From positions 1 to 36,282 of the forward strand of contig CALRGH010000005.1 of NCBI GenBank assembly GCA_943357245.1: DNA of 36,282 nucleotides. Direction: 5' to 3'. The notes under the pieces were generated by a model. The model made no database searches. It saw only the letters and a list, made by a program, of their open reading frames with translations, and was not told the DNA's origin. Numbering within the stretch: position 1 is the first letter of the stretch; each line of letters opens with the position of its first letter. Origin of the DNA: Candidatus Nomurabacteria bacterium (lineage in GTDB: Bacteria; Patescibacteriota; Minisyncoccia; Phycocordibacterales; UBA9973). The position numbers and the translations under genes are program-made. Below, piece after piece: positions 7,023 to 15,222 of the stretch.

Positions 7023-7349
7023 ATGAACGACTTTAAAAAAGTACTCAATGATTTAGTTGAATCAATCAAGAAAAATGATTCAACACCAAACCCTGTGCTT
7101 CTGTTTGCTTTTTTCAAAGCAATTGGAGAACTCGGAGAAAAAGAATTATGTGCTATTTACGGTATGGCGGTGTCACTTGCAGACGATGAAAATCCTGTTA
7201 ACACTCGAACAAAGTTTGCAAATCAAATCAAAATGACTTCGTTTGCTCGGATGAAAGAATTACTTGTCGCCACAAAAGCGAAATCAACCGCTGATGCAAT
7301 GAGAGAAAAATTCTTCACCATTACCGGTAATAATGATTTTGAAGTATAA
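7023..7349 (+). CDS. Hypothetical protein, 108 aa, strong promoter
   Basis: Not a family I recognise. It is a soluble, mostly helical protein: an amphipathic start (M-N-D-F-K-K-V-L-N-D-L-V-E-S-I-K-K), a hydrophobic stretch with two Phe-rich turns (L-L-F-A-F-F-K-A-I-G-E-L-G-E-K-E-L) and a Lys/Ala-rich C-terminal half. No Cys cluster, signal or catalytic motif is visible. It is a single-gene unit with a perfect consensus promoter and its own terminator on the opposite strand to all neighbours, which suggests high and separate expression. Its upstream dyad shared with the atp region hints at common control. Confidence 0.75.
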   Translation: MNDFKKVLNDLVESIKKNDSTPNPVLLFAFFKAIGELGEKELCAIYGMAVSLADDENPVNTRTKFANQIKMTSFARMKELLVATKAKSTADAMREKFFTITGNNDFEV

Positions 7350-7369
7350 GTCATGTGAGTTAATTCAGT

Positions 7370-7400
7370 CCCCTTCTCTTTATACGAGAGGGGGATTTTT
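7370..7400 (+). terminator. Terminator of the 7023-7349 gene
   Basis: CCCCTTCTC-TTTATAC-GAGAGGGGG followed by ATTTTT; a 9-bp stem with one G-T pair. It is convergent with the end of atpC, whose stop (7399-7401) touches it. Confidence 0.8.
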
Positions 7401-7836
7401 ATTTATATTTTTTCTTTCTCCACTTATCTGCAATCTTTACACGAGTCAGTGATCGCTCGAGTTCTGCTTCAAAGTGTTCGAAGTCGACATCCGTTGCATG
7501 TTCTTTCATGGTGCGAATTTCTGCAGCACGTTTCTCTGCTTCGGCGATCACTGTATCGCTAATATCGCCCACATGCTCGGCAAAGTCGGCAAGGACGATA
7601 ATACCGGCTTCTTTGCCGTTGTCCACTTCTACGAAGCCCCCAACGACCGCAAATGGGATTTCGTGGCCATCCTGACGTGCGACGATATCTCCTGACGTAA
7701 GGGCGCTAATAAGCGGTATATGGCCTGGCAGGACGGTGATTTCCCCATCCTCCGTCGGTAACGTCACCGAATCTACAGATTCGTCGAAAACCTTCTTTTC
7801 AGGGGTTATTATTTTGAGTTGGATGTGATTTGACAT
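7399..7836 (-). CDS. atpC: F-type ATP synthase subunit epsilon
   Basis: A 145-aa epsilon subunit of the central stalk, which couples rotation and can inhibit ATP hydrolysis. The N-terminal beta-sandwich shows I-Q-L-K-I-I-T-P-E-K-K-V-F, L-P-T-E-D-G-E-I-T-V-L-P-G-H-I-P-L and the F-A-V-V-G-G-F-V-E-V turn. The C-terminal helical hairpin (about 90-145) is Lys/Glu-rich and ends in K-K-K. It is last in the atp operon. An in-frame ATG six bases earlier (7842) is an alternative start; the later one matches family length better. Confidence 0.93.
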   Translation of the reverse strand: MSNHIQLKIITPEKKVFDESVDSVTLPTEDGEITVLPGHIPLISALTSGDIVARQDGHEIPFAVVGGFVEVDNGKEAGIIVLADFAEHVGDISDTVIAEAEKRAAEIRTMKEHATDVDFEHFEAELERSLTRVKIADKWRKKKYK

Positions 7837-7849
7837 ATACAAGTTTTTA

Positions 7850-7910
7850 AAGTTATAAAGTTTTTCAAGTTCATAAAGGAAATGTAATTACTTTATAAAC
7901 TTTATAACTT
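7850..7910. repeat. Inverted repeat between atpD and atpC
   Basis: AAGTTATAAAGTTT (7850-7863) and its exact complement (7897-7910). They are embedded in further AAGTT/AACTT copies up to about 7925, filling the 87-base gap between the two genes. It may be a weak processing or pausing hairpin. Confidence 0.55.
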
Positions 7911-7923
7911 TCTACTTGATAAC

Positions 7924-9300
<1,377 letters not shown>

Positions 9301-9331
9301 TTACTAATTTAATCTGTTAATCTTACAGCTT

Positions 9332-9388
9332 TTAGTTGTTAGCTTTTAGTGTCTAGTGAAAAACTAGAAGCTAAAAGCTAACAACTAA
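9332..9388. repeat. Long hairpin between atpG and atpD, related to the IVP-gene repeats
   Basis: TTAGTTGTTAGCTTTTAG (start 9332) faces its complement ending at 9388; the inner stem TCTAGT (9352-9357) pairs with ACTAGA (9363-9368). Only a few mismatches occur over 26 bp. The words GTTAGCTTTTAG and CTTCTAGTT also form the inverted repeats around the IVP-type gene at 28658-29072. Confidence 0.7.
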
Positions 9389-9397
9389 TTACTTTCC

Positions 9398-10330
9398 TTA
9401 ACTTACTGCTGCCATGCCGGCGCTAATTTCTGATATCTCTTGCGTAATTGATGCTTGTCGAGCTTTGTTGTACGCTAATCCCAATTCGTCGATCATTTCT
9501 TCTGCGGATTCTTTTGCATTCTTCATGGCGACCATTCGTGCCGAGTGTTCCGATGCCAGTGATTCGAGCAGTGCGTGGTAGAAGCGTTGTTTGGAAAGAT
9601 GTCGGAGGAGGTTTGGGAGAATTGTACTTTGACTGGGTTCGATGAGGTAGTCGGTTTGTGACTCTTGTGTCATCCTCGGGTTATCTGTCGCAGATAGAAC
9701 CGGGGATCCATTGCTCCCTACATTCGCGATGGATTCCGGATCATGCTTCGCGGACTCGCTGTCCGGAATGACAGCGGCGGTGTCCCCCACTATCACCTTA
9801 TGCGTTGGCGTCTGGGTTAGTGCTGAAACATAATGCGTATAAAAGAGCTCTACTTTCGCATATTCCCCGCTTGCATATTGCTTGTCGATATAATTTGCAA
9901 TTGGTGCGACATCTCGCGAGGTCGGCATTTCGGGTAATTCAGTGAATGATGCAATGAGTGAACTTCCAAGTCGGGCGAGGGCGATTTTTCCTTTGCTGCC
10001 GATCGAGACAATATCAGTGCGTTCTCTGCCATATTGTTTGATTCGTTCAGCAGCAAGTTTTAATACTTGGGTATTGTAGCCGCCACAGAGTCCTTTGTTT
10101 GAGGTGATGACGATCAATAACAATTTGTTTCCTTTTGGTTTTTCTTGTTCCGCTAATCCATCAATCTTTTTCAGCAATGCTTCTGCGGCCGTCGCGTATG
10201 CTCGCGCCTCGAATGTCCGCGCAACTGCTTTTCGCATTTTTGCAGCCGAAACCAACTCCATTGCCTTGGTTATCTTTCCTGTGTTTTTAATCGATTTGAT
10301 TCGACTTTTTATTTCTTTGCCGGAGGCCAT
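9398..10330 (-). CDS. atpG: F-type ATP synthase subunit gamma with repeat-derived insert
   Basis: A 310-aa gamma subunit, the rotor shaft of F1. The conserved N-terminal helix (M-A-S-G-K-E-I-K-S-R-I-K-S-I-K-N-T-G-K-I-) and C-terminal helix (A-M-K-N-A-K-E-S-A through I-T-Q-E-I-S-E-I) are intact; the globular middle has T-S-N-K-G-L-C-G-G-Y-N at about 76-86. About 35 residues near 186-221 (V-I-P-D-S-E-S-A-K-H-D-P-E-S-I...) are encoded by a palindromic repeat at 9668-9773 that keeps the frame open. This accounts for most of the excess over the usual 285-290 aa. The insert lies in the peripheral domain, where length varies, so the subunit should work. Confidence 0.95.
   Translation of the reverse strand: MASGKEIKSRIKSIKNTGKITKAMELVSAAKMRKAVARTFEARAYATAAEALLKKIDGLAEQEKPKGNKLLLIVITSNKGLCGGYNTQVLKLAAERIKQYGRERTDIVSIGSKGKIALARLGSSLIASFTELPEMPTSRDVAPIANYIDKQYASGEYAKVELFYTHYVSALTQTPTHKVIVGDTAAVIPDSESAKHDPESIANVGSNGSPVLSATDNPRMTQESQTDYLIEPSQSTILPNLLRHLSKQRFYHALLESLASEHSARMVAMKNAKESAEEMIDELGLAYNKARQASITQEISEISAGMAAVS
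9668..9773 (-). repeat. RPE-like palindromic repeat inserted in frame in atpG
   Basis: Bounded by TGTCAT and ATGACA. The minus strand begins TGTCATTCCGGACAGCGAGT and contains CCGCGAAGCATGATCCGGAA. Related copies are at 13504-13606 and 33689-33798. This resembles the Rickettsia palindromic elements and similar repeats known to insert inside genes without breaking frame (established for Rickettsia; the resemblance here is from memory). Confidence 0.8.
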
Positions 10331-10340
10331 ATTGCAAATT

Positions 10341-10679
10341 TTACTTGCTTATTTTTTTACAATTATTAAAATCATCTCCGTTAAATTCAGGAGAATTATT
10401 TCCCATACCTCCACCTGAAAAACCACCGAAGGTAGCTAATAATTTTCCATTTTGGTCGTAGTAATATTCATATCCTTCACTGCGACCAGTATCGGATACT
10501 TTATAAAAGGTCATTCCTCGCGATGAGCATGCTTCAACCAGCTGATCCTTATTTTCAGTCAGAATTTTTTCTGAAACCGAAACAGGTGCAGTACGGTTTT
10601 CTTTTTTAAGAGTAGCTACAAAATAACCGAGTACAATTATTACTATTATAAGGATAATAATTATAAATTTTTTTTTCAT
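10341..10679 (-). CDS. Small membrane-anchored hypothetical protein inside the atp operon
   Basis: A 112-aa protein with a very hydrophobic Ile-rich N-terminal helix (about 5-24) and an outer domain with two Cys (A-C-S-S-R-G-M near 50 and N-N-C-K-K near 107) that could form a disulfide. It contains Y-Y-Y-D-Q-N-G-K-L-L-A-T and a Gly-rich turn. Not a family I recognise. It lies between alpha and gamma, where F1 operons normally have nothing, and is more AT-rich than the atp genes. Its start codon lies in a 27-bp direct repeat shared with the next gene upstream. A role in the ATP synthase is possible, but passenger status is more likely. Confidence 0.65.
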   Translation of the reverse strand: MKKKFIIIILIIVIIVLGYFVATLKKENRTAPVSVSEKILTENKDQLVEACSSRGMTFYKVSDTGRSEGYEYYYDQNGKLLATFGGFSGGGMGNNSPEFNGDDFNNCKKISK

Positions 10680-10703
10680 AAAATAATATTAACTATTAAA
10701 TAT
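10677..10703. repeat. 27-bp direct repeat, copy A
   Basis: CATAA(A/G)ATAATATTAACTA...: 26 of 27 bases match 11031-11057. This copy includes the start codon of the 10341-10679 gene. With copy B it brackets the 10713-11033 gene. Confidence 0.8.
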
Positions 10704-10712
10704 CTGCTTTTG

Positions 10713-11033
10713 TTAAAATTTTAGTATCTCTTTTAAAAATTGGAATGCACCTAATGCTGAAAAAATTAATAAAATAAAAGCAAATGATCCTACTGCAGTA
10801 GCTAATTTATCAGTTGTGGTTTTATCACTCATGACATGTTTAAGTGAAAAAATACTTAAACATAAGAGAAATACAAAATAAACAAAATAAGCAACAAGAT
10901 TTTCTGATCCATCTTTTAATCCTCGAACCAAAAGAATAAAAGCAGTCGTTGGAAAAATTACTATTAAGAAACTAAGTAACATCTTACTTTTTTTCTGGTT
11001 GTTTTCAATATTTTTTATTTCATTATTTTCCAT
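10713..11033 (-). CDS. Three-helix membrane protein inserted between atpA and atpG
   Basis: A 106-aa protein: a polar, Asn/Glu/Lys-rich N-terminus (1-16), then membrane helices at about 18-36, 47-63 and 78-97. No family is recognised; the general look (short, Phe/Leu-rich, few charges) is that of small CPR membrane proteins. It is bracketed by a 27-bp direct repeat whose upstream copy also encodes the last residues of AtpA (I-F-N-S-stop). Together this suggests arrival by insertion or segment duplication within the operon. Base composition is more AT-rich than the flanking atp genes. Confidence 0.65.
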   Translation of the reverse strand: MENNEIKNIENNQKKSKMLLSFLIVIFPTTAFILLVRGLKDGSENLVAYFVYFVFLLCLSIFSLKHVMSDKTTTDKLATAVGSFAFILLIFSALGAFQFLKEILKF

Positions 11034-11057
11034 AAGATAATATTAACTATTAAATAT
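11031..11057. repeat. 27-bp direct repeat, copy B
   Basis: Matches 10677-10703 at 26 of 27 bases. It spans the atpA stop codon and the start codon of the 10713-11033 gene, so it is probably the original of the pair. Confidence 0.8.
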
Positions 11058-12557
11058 TTTCTTAAAATCTCCAATTACTTGTTTGAGTTCAGCTTCGCCT
11101 TCATCGGACCACATATTTTTAGTGCGGATTTCGGAGAGGAATTCTGGCGCGTTTGATTCTACGTAGTCGATAAGACCACCTTCAAAACGCTTTATGTCGG
11201 TGATTGCGATCGAATCCATATGACCTCGCGTGAGCGCATAGAGCACAATTGTTTGGTGTTCCACGATCATCGGCGAATATTGTGGCTGTTTCAAGACTTC
11301 AACTGCGCGCTTACCGCGTTCGAGCTGATTCTTAGTAGCTTCATCCAAGTCTGATCCAAATTGTGAAAATGCTTCAAGTTCACGGAATTGTGCGAGGTCG
11401 AGTTTCAATGTGCCGGCAACTTTTTTCATTGCTTTGATTTGTGCGGATGAGCCAACGCGAGACACGGAGAAGCCGACGTTGACGGCTGGGCGGATACCTT
11501 TGTAGAACAAATCCGTTTCCAGGAAAATTTGACCGTCTGTAATAGAGATGACGTTGGTAGGAATGTATGCAGAAATATCGCCTGCTTGGGTTTCGATAAT
11601 TGGTAGTGCAGTAATAGATCCGCCACCCGATTCTTTATTACGTCGGCATGCGCGTTCCAATAATCGTGAGTGCAAATAAAAGACATCTCCCGGATATGCT
11701 TCACGACCTGGAGGACGGCGGAGCAACAGGGAAATTTCACGATACGCAACTGCATGCTTAGAAAGATCATCATAAACTACGAGCACATCTTTGCCTTGAT
11801 CCATAAAATATTCTGAAACCGCTGCACCTGCATACGGTGCGATGTATTGGAGCGCAGCTGGTGCTGATGCGCTTGCAGAAACGATAACGGTGTAGTCCAT
11901 AGCACCGCGCTCACGAAGCAATGTTTCGATTTTGCGGAGCTTGGAATCTTTTTGACCGATCGCAACATACACGCAGATCATGTTTTCTCCGGCTTGATTT
12001 AAAATAGTGTCGATTGCGATTGCGGTCTTCCCTGTCTGGCGATCGCCGATGATGAGTTCGCGCTGGCCACGGCCGATCGGAATAAGTGCATCGATCGCTT
12101 TGATACCTGTTTGGACTGGTTGGTCGACAGATTTGCGCGTAATAACGCCCGGTGCAATGCGTTCGATAGGATAGGATTTTTTTCCGCCAGTTGGCGGAGT
12201 AATATCACCTGCGCCATCGATAGATTGACCTAGTGCATCAATCGTACGACCGATGAGTTCATCGCCAACTGGGATTTCTAAAATTTTGCCAGTTGCCGTG
12301 ACTTTGTCTCCTTCACGAATCCCGCGCATAGAGCCAAGGACGATGATACCGACAGAGCCTTCGAGTAAGTTCATGGCAACACCAAGTTCTCCGTTTGCAA
12401 ATTGCACCATTTCTGATGCTTTAATGGATGAAAGACCGCTTGCGTTTACGATGCCGTCAAAAACTTCCATCACGACACCTTCTGTTTTCTGATTGCCTTT
12501 CGGTTGGAAATACGCAATGTCTTTTTTTAATTGTTCTACAATAGTATTTTTTGCCAT
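11043..12557 (-). CDS. atpA: F-type ATP synthase subunit alpha
   Basis: A 504-aa non-catalytic nucleotide-binding alpha subunit. It has Walker A G-D-R-Q-T-G-K-T at 171-178, the V-Y-V-A-I-G-Q-K strand, the [10 protein letters not shown] segment and the Arg-finger region [10 protein letters not shown]. Full length and intact. The [11 protein letters not shown] loop at 117-127 is encoded by a variant of the 16-bp palindrome also found in atpD and ctpA. It is followed not by atpG but by two small membrane-protein genes, and its 3' end lies in a direct repeat. Confidence 0.97.
   Translation of the reverse strand: MAKNTIVEQLKKDIAYFQPKGNQKTEGVVMEVFDGIVNASGLSSIKASEMVQFANGELGVAMNLLEGSVGIIVLGSMRGIREGDKVTATGKILEIPVGDELIGRTIDALGQSIDGAGDITPPTGGKKSYPIERIAPGVITRKSVDQPVQTGIKAIDALIPIGRGQRELIIGDRQTGKTAIAIDTILNQAGENMICVYVAIGQKDSKLRKIETLLRERGAMDYTVIVSASASAPAALQYIAPYAGAAVSEYFMDQGKDVLVVYDDLSKHAVAYREISLLLRRPPGREAYPGDVFYLHSRLLERACRRNKESGGGSITALPIIETQAGDISAYIPTNVISITDGQIFLETDLFYKGIRPAVNVGFSVSRVGSSAQIKAMKKVAGTLKLDLAQFRELEAFSQFGSDLDEATKNQLERGKRAVEVLKQPQYSPMIVEHQTIVLYALTRGHMDSIAITDIKRFEGGLIDYVESNAPEFLSEIRTKNMWSDEGEAELKQVIGDFKKIFNS
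12183..12198. repeat. 16-bp near-palindrome inside atpA
   Basis: TCCGCCAGTTGGCGGA, one base off the perfect palindromes in atpD and ctpA, coding for P-P-T-G-G at alpha residues 121-125. This is the loop topologically equivalent to the site in beta. Confidence 0.8.
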
Positions 12558-12560
12558 AAA

Positions 12561-12968
12561 TTATCGGGTTAATCGTGATGTAAGTTTTTCTAGTCGACCT
12601 TTTACCGTGTAATCATAAACTGTGTCGCCAATGGTGAGCTTCATACCTGCAATGTTTCGTTCGTCGAGAAAGTTGTCGATGATTACTTTTTTAAATCCCA
12701 ACTTTTTTTCAAATGCCTTTGCAAGGGTTTCTTTCTTTGTTGCGGTAAGAGCTGTTTGGGTATCAACTTTGATTCGTTCGATGCCAGCACTTTTTTCAAG
12801 AAGAAGTTCAATTTCCTGGAGAGTTCGATCAATAAATGTCTTCCCTTTTCCTTGTTTTGCAAGCGTGCGAGCAGTATTTTTAATCAATGCGAGCTTTGTC
12901 TTCTCATCTGCTTTACTGTAAAGCGAATAAAAAGACCGAGCATACTCGTGCGGTTTAGCGTTTTTCAT
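12561..12968 (-). CDS. atpH: F-type ATP synthase subunit delta (short form)
   Basis: A 135-aa delta/OSCP subunit, which joins the b stalk to the top of F1. It is shorter than the usual 175-185 aa. The N-terminal helical part is compact (Y-A-R-S-F-Y-S-L at 9-16). The C-terminal beta/alpha segment is typical: V-I-I-D-N-F-L-D-E-R-N-I-A-G-M-K-L-T-I-G-D-T-V-Y-D and the closing L-E-K-L-T-S-R-L. The start overlaps the atpF end by 14 bases, indicating translational coupling, and the stop is 3 nt before atpA. Identity rests on position and the C-terminal pattern. Confidence 0.88.
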   Translation of the reverse strand: MKNAKPHEYARSFYSLYSKADEKTKLALIKNTARTLAKQGKGKTFIDRTLQEIELLLEKSAGIERIKVDTQTALTATKKETLAKAFEKKLGFKKVIIDNFLDERNIAGMKLTIGDTVYDYTVKGRLEKLTSRLTR

Positions 12969-13476
12969 GGGTAGCAGAGGTAGTTATCGCGAGTAATGCG
13001 CTGTCGATTATTTTTTGGTCCACTTTTTTATCAGAGACATCTTCGAGTACTTTTTCTGCAGCAAGGGCGATGAGTGCACCGATTTCTTGCTTTGCTTCTT
13101 TTAATACTTTTTCTTTTTCACGCTTCAACTCTTGCTTTGTCTTTGCAATGAGTGCTTCGCGAGCGGCTACGCCTTCGGCCATAATGAGTGATTGTTCTTT
13201 GAGTGCTTGCTCTTTTGCTTGCACAAGGATTGTCTGCGCGTCTTTGTGCGCGGTTTGTTTTATTTTTTCATATTCACCTTTTGCTTCTTGCAGTAAACTC
13301 GCATTTTGTGCAGCATCTTTCAATCCGCCTTCGATTTTTGCTTGGCGTTCTGCAATGACTTTACCAAGTGGTTTGATTGCGTATCGATACAACACAAAAA
13401 AGACAATGCCAAAGTTCACCGCTTGCGCGAGGATTATTTTCCAGTCTATGTGAAATGTATCGAGGATGGAATTCAT
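12955..13476 (-). CDS. atpF: F-type ATP synthase subunit b
   Basis: A 173-aa peripheral-stalk subunit. One membrane helix (about 12-32: A-Q-A-V-N-F-G-I-V-F-F-V-L-Y-R-Y) is followed by K-P-L-G-K-V-I-A-E-R-Q-A-K-I and a long Ala/Lys/Glu coiled coil (about 45-150). A frame extension to 13521 exists, but the usual b-subunit start is M-N-S-I-L-D-T-F-H-I-D-W at 13476; the extension would begin inside a repeat. It overlaps atpH. A palindromic repeat separates it from atpE. Confidence 0.92.
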   Translation of the reverse strand: MNSILDTFHIDWKIILAQAVNFGIVFFVLYRYAIKPLGKVIAERQAKIEGGLKDAAQNASLLQEAKGEYEKIKQTAHKDAQTILVQAKEQALKEQSLIMAEGVAAREALIAKTKQELKREKEKVLKEAKQEIGALIALAAEKVLEDVSDKKVDQKIIDSALLAITTSATHEKR

Positions 13477-13503
13477 AGGTCTTTTTATAATGTTCTCAGT
13501 TGT

Positions 13504-13606
13504 TTGTGTCGTCCCGGACACGAGTCCGCGAAGTTTGATCCGGGATCCAGGCTATTTGCCTTTTGTCCGTTGGCCTGGGCCCCGGCCTCCGCCGGGGTGA
13601 CACAAA
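13504..13606. repeat. RPE-like palindromic repeat between atpE and atpF
   Basis: Begins TTGTGTCGTCCCGGACACGA and ends CGCCGGGGTGACACAAA. It is built of two half-units, CCCGGACACGAGTCCGCGAA...GGATCCAGGC and GGCCTGGG...GCCGGGGTGACAC. The same two halves in inverted orientation form 33689-33798; the first half matches the insert in atpG. Confidence 0.85.
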
Positions 13607-13614
13607 AGTAAGAA

Positions 13615-13878
<264 letters not shown>

Positions 13879-13886
13879 CTAATAAA

Positions 13887-14690
13887 TTAATGCGCATGCT
13901 TCGTCTCATGCTCTTCGTGTTCCTCATGATCCTGTGCTGCAATCGTAAAGTATACGGTTGCAAGCATTGCGAAGATGAGCGCTTGAATCACCCCAACCAT
14001 TACTTCTAAGAAATAAAATGGAAGTGGCAAGACGTACGCAACGATTGCTGCCATTGAAGCCAATAAGACCTCACCAGCGAACACGTTGCCGAACAATCGG
14101 AACGACAGCGATGCGACTTTTGCAAATTCTCCAATGAGCTCTAAAATCCCCACAAAGAACATGACTGGCGCAACAATGAGTCCTGTCGGTTCCTTTTTTG
14201 CATGACGCGCGCCTTTGTGGAGAGCCTTTAGATTAACATATTTGTTGAACGTTTTCCATATGCCAAGTGAGAAAATACCGAAGATGTTTGCACCAATAAC
14301 CGCAATGAGTGCAAGGGCGATGGTGGTATTTACATCTGCAGTGCCGCCACGAAAAAATGGACTCCCATCGAAGAAAATACCACTAAGAGGCAATAGTCCA
14401 AACCAATTGTTTAAAAGAACGAATACGAAAATAGCGAGCCCAAGTGGCATAACTTTTTGTGAAATTTTTCTATCGTTGGTTACTTGGTCTGCAAGAGATA
14501 GTGCACCATCGATGAGTAGTTCAAAAATACTTTGCAATTTGCCCGGCAATGCTTTTTTACGCAAGAAAAGCACGAGCAGTAAAATAATAAGTGTTGATGC
14601 AGTGCTTGCAATAATGGAATTGGTAATAGGAAAACCGGCAATAGTGCCTAGCTGTTCTGCAAAAAGAGTTATGTGATGTGATTCTTCCAT
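13887..14690 (-). CDS. atpB: F-type ATP synthase subunit a
   Basis: A 267-aa stator channel subunit with five or six membrane helices. The essential Arg is Arg198 in S-L-S-F-R-L-F-G-N-V-F-A-G-E, preceded by L-E-L-I-G-E-F-A-K. An N-N-W-F-G-L-L-P motif lies near 94-101. The tail after residue 252 is rich in His/Glu (Q-D-H-E-E-H-E-E-H-E-T-K-H-A-H), unusual and possibly metal-binding. The ATG at 14688-14690 is the last codon of a repeat element that separates it from the AtpI-like gene; without the element the two genes would be one base apart. Confidence 0.96.
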   Translation of the reverse strand: MEESHHITLFAEQLGTIAGFPITNSIIASTASTLIILLLVLFLRKKALPGKLQSIFELLIDGALSLADQVTNDRKISQKVMPLGLAIFVFVLLNNWFGLLPLSGIFFDGSPFFRGGTADVNTTIALALIAVIGANIFGIFSLGIWKTFNKYVNLKALHKGARHAKKEPTGLIVAPVMFFVGILELIGEFAKVASLSFRLFGNVFAGEVLLASMAAIVAYVLPLPFYFLEVMVGVIQALIFAMLATVYFTIAAQDHEEHEEHETKHAH

Positions 14691-14820
14691 CCGGTTAGTA
14701 GAAAATAGCGTTATTGATTCTCGCTATGATTTTTATTTGGTAATAGTTCATTTGTTTTAATTAAGAGATAGTATGCACTAGAATACCTACGGCTACGCTA
14801 TTTTTCACTACCGGATCCAT
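14688..14820 (-). repeat. Start-codon inverted-repeat element, family 1, copy 3 (upstream of atpB)
   Basis: The terminal inverted repeats (about 14689-14712 and 14795-14817) pair over some 22 bp. On the minus strand ATGGA precedes the element (ATG at 14818-14820) and ATGGA follows it (atpB start). The internal hairpin is ATAGCG (14705-14710) with CGCTAT (14722-14727), loop 11 nt. The outer ATG opens a 19-codon frame M-D-P-V-V-K-N-S-V-A-V-G-I..., matching that of copy 2. It splits the atp operon between its first two genes. Confidence 0.85.
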
Positions 14821-14821
14821 A

Positions 14822-15064
14822 CTATATTTTGTTCATAAATTGTTTCGCTTTTTTCACAATACCGATCATTGAAAAAAGGAATGCAATTGCGACACAGGCA
14901 AGAAAAAGCCATGGCGTGGTGCCGAATTTTTTGTCGAGCCAAAATCCTACAAATCGCGCAATCAAAAGCGGGATAACAATCCATGCAGTAAGCGTGCCCA
15001 AAAGAAAGAATATTTTTGCATAATCAGTCTTTTGGTCATTTTTTTGTACGGGTTGGTTTTCCAT
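14822..15064 (-). CDS. AtpI/AtpZ-like small membrane protein
   Basis: An 80-aa protein with two membrane helices (about 17-41 and 51-70), a G-F-W-L-D-K-K-F-G-T-T-P-W linker and a basic end. It matches the AtpI/AtpZ family found at the head of atp operons, where it helps c-ring assembly or Mg/Ca handling (family knowledge). It is the first gene here, and its stop is one base before an ATG that now belongs to the repeat element. A TATAAA box about 47 nt upstream could start the operon. Confidence 0.8.
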   Translation of the reverse strand: MENQPVQKNDQKTDYAKIFFLLGTLTAWIVIPLLIARFVGFWLDKKFGTTPWLFLACVAIAFLFSMIGIVKKAKQFMNKI

Positions 15065-15111
15065 CCTCTTGTAAATAAGAAAACGGCCTAATCGGTCGTT
15101 CTTGTTGGCTA

Positions 15112-15117
15112 TTTATA
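15112..15117 (-). promoter_or_regulatory. Possible atp operon promoter (-10)
   Basis: TATAAA on the minus strand, giving a leader of about 40 nt that holds an imperfect hairpin (AACGACCG...GGCCGTT). The -35 region is poor. The AGTATTT-TG-AAATACT dyad lies just upstream. Confidence 0.35.
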
Positions 15118-15127
15118 CCAAAAAAAT

Positions 15128-15149
15128 GAGTATTTTGAAATACTTGACA
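15128..15149. promoter_or_regulatory. Candidate operator, site 2
   Basis: AGTATTT-TG-AAATACT (15129-15144), a perfect 7-bp dyad followed by TTGACA (15144-15149). It matches 6948-6968 at nearly all positions. It sits where a regulator could block or activate the atp promoter. Confidence 0.4.
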
Positions 15150-15186
15150 GTATATTTTTTTATTGGATGAGTCGTGAATTAGACGA

Positions 15187-15222
15187 TATAACTTTCTGGG
15201 ACGACCGTCCCAGAAAGTTATA
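15187..15222 (+). terminator. Strong hairpin at the 3' end of the histidine kinase gene
   Basis: A perfect 16-bp stem (15187-15202 with 15207-15222, loop GACC). The T-rich tail (ATTTTTAATTTTA) is on the plus-strand side, yet the only nearby gene ends here from the minus strand, with its stop codon (15218-15220) in the stem. Confidence 0.6.

Noticed and set aside
15144-15222. A small RNA on the plus strand from TTGACA (15144) to the hairpin at 15187-15222.
   Set aside because: No -10 box lies at 16-18 nt from the TTGACA. The hairpin is kept as a feature, but an RNA gene cannot be supported from sequence alone.
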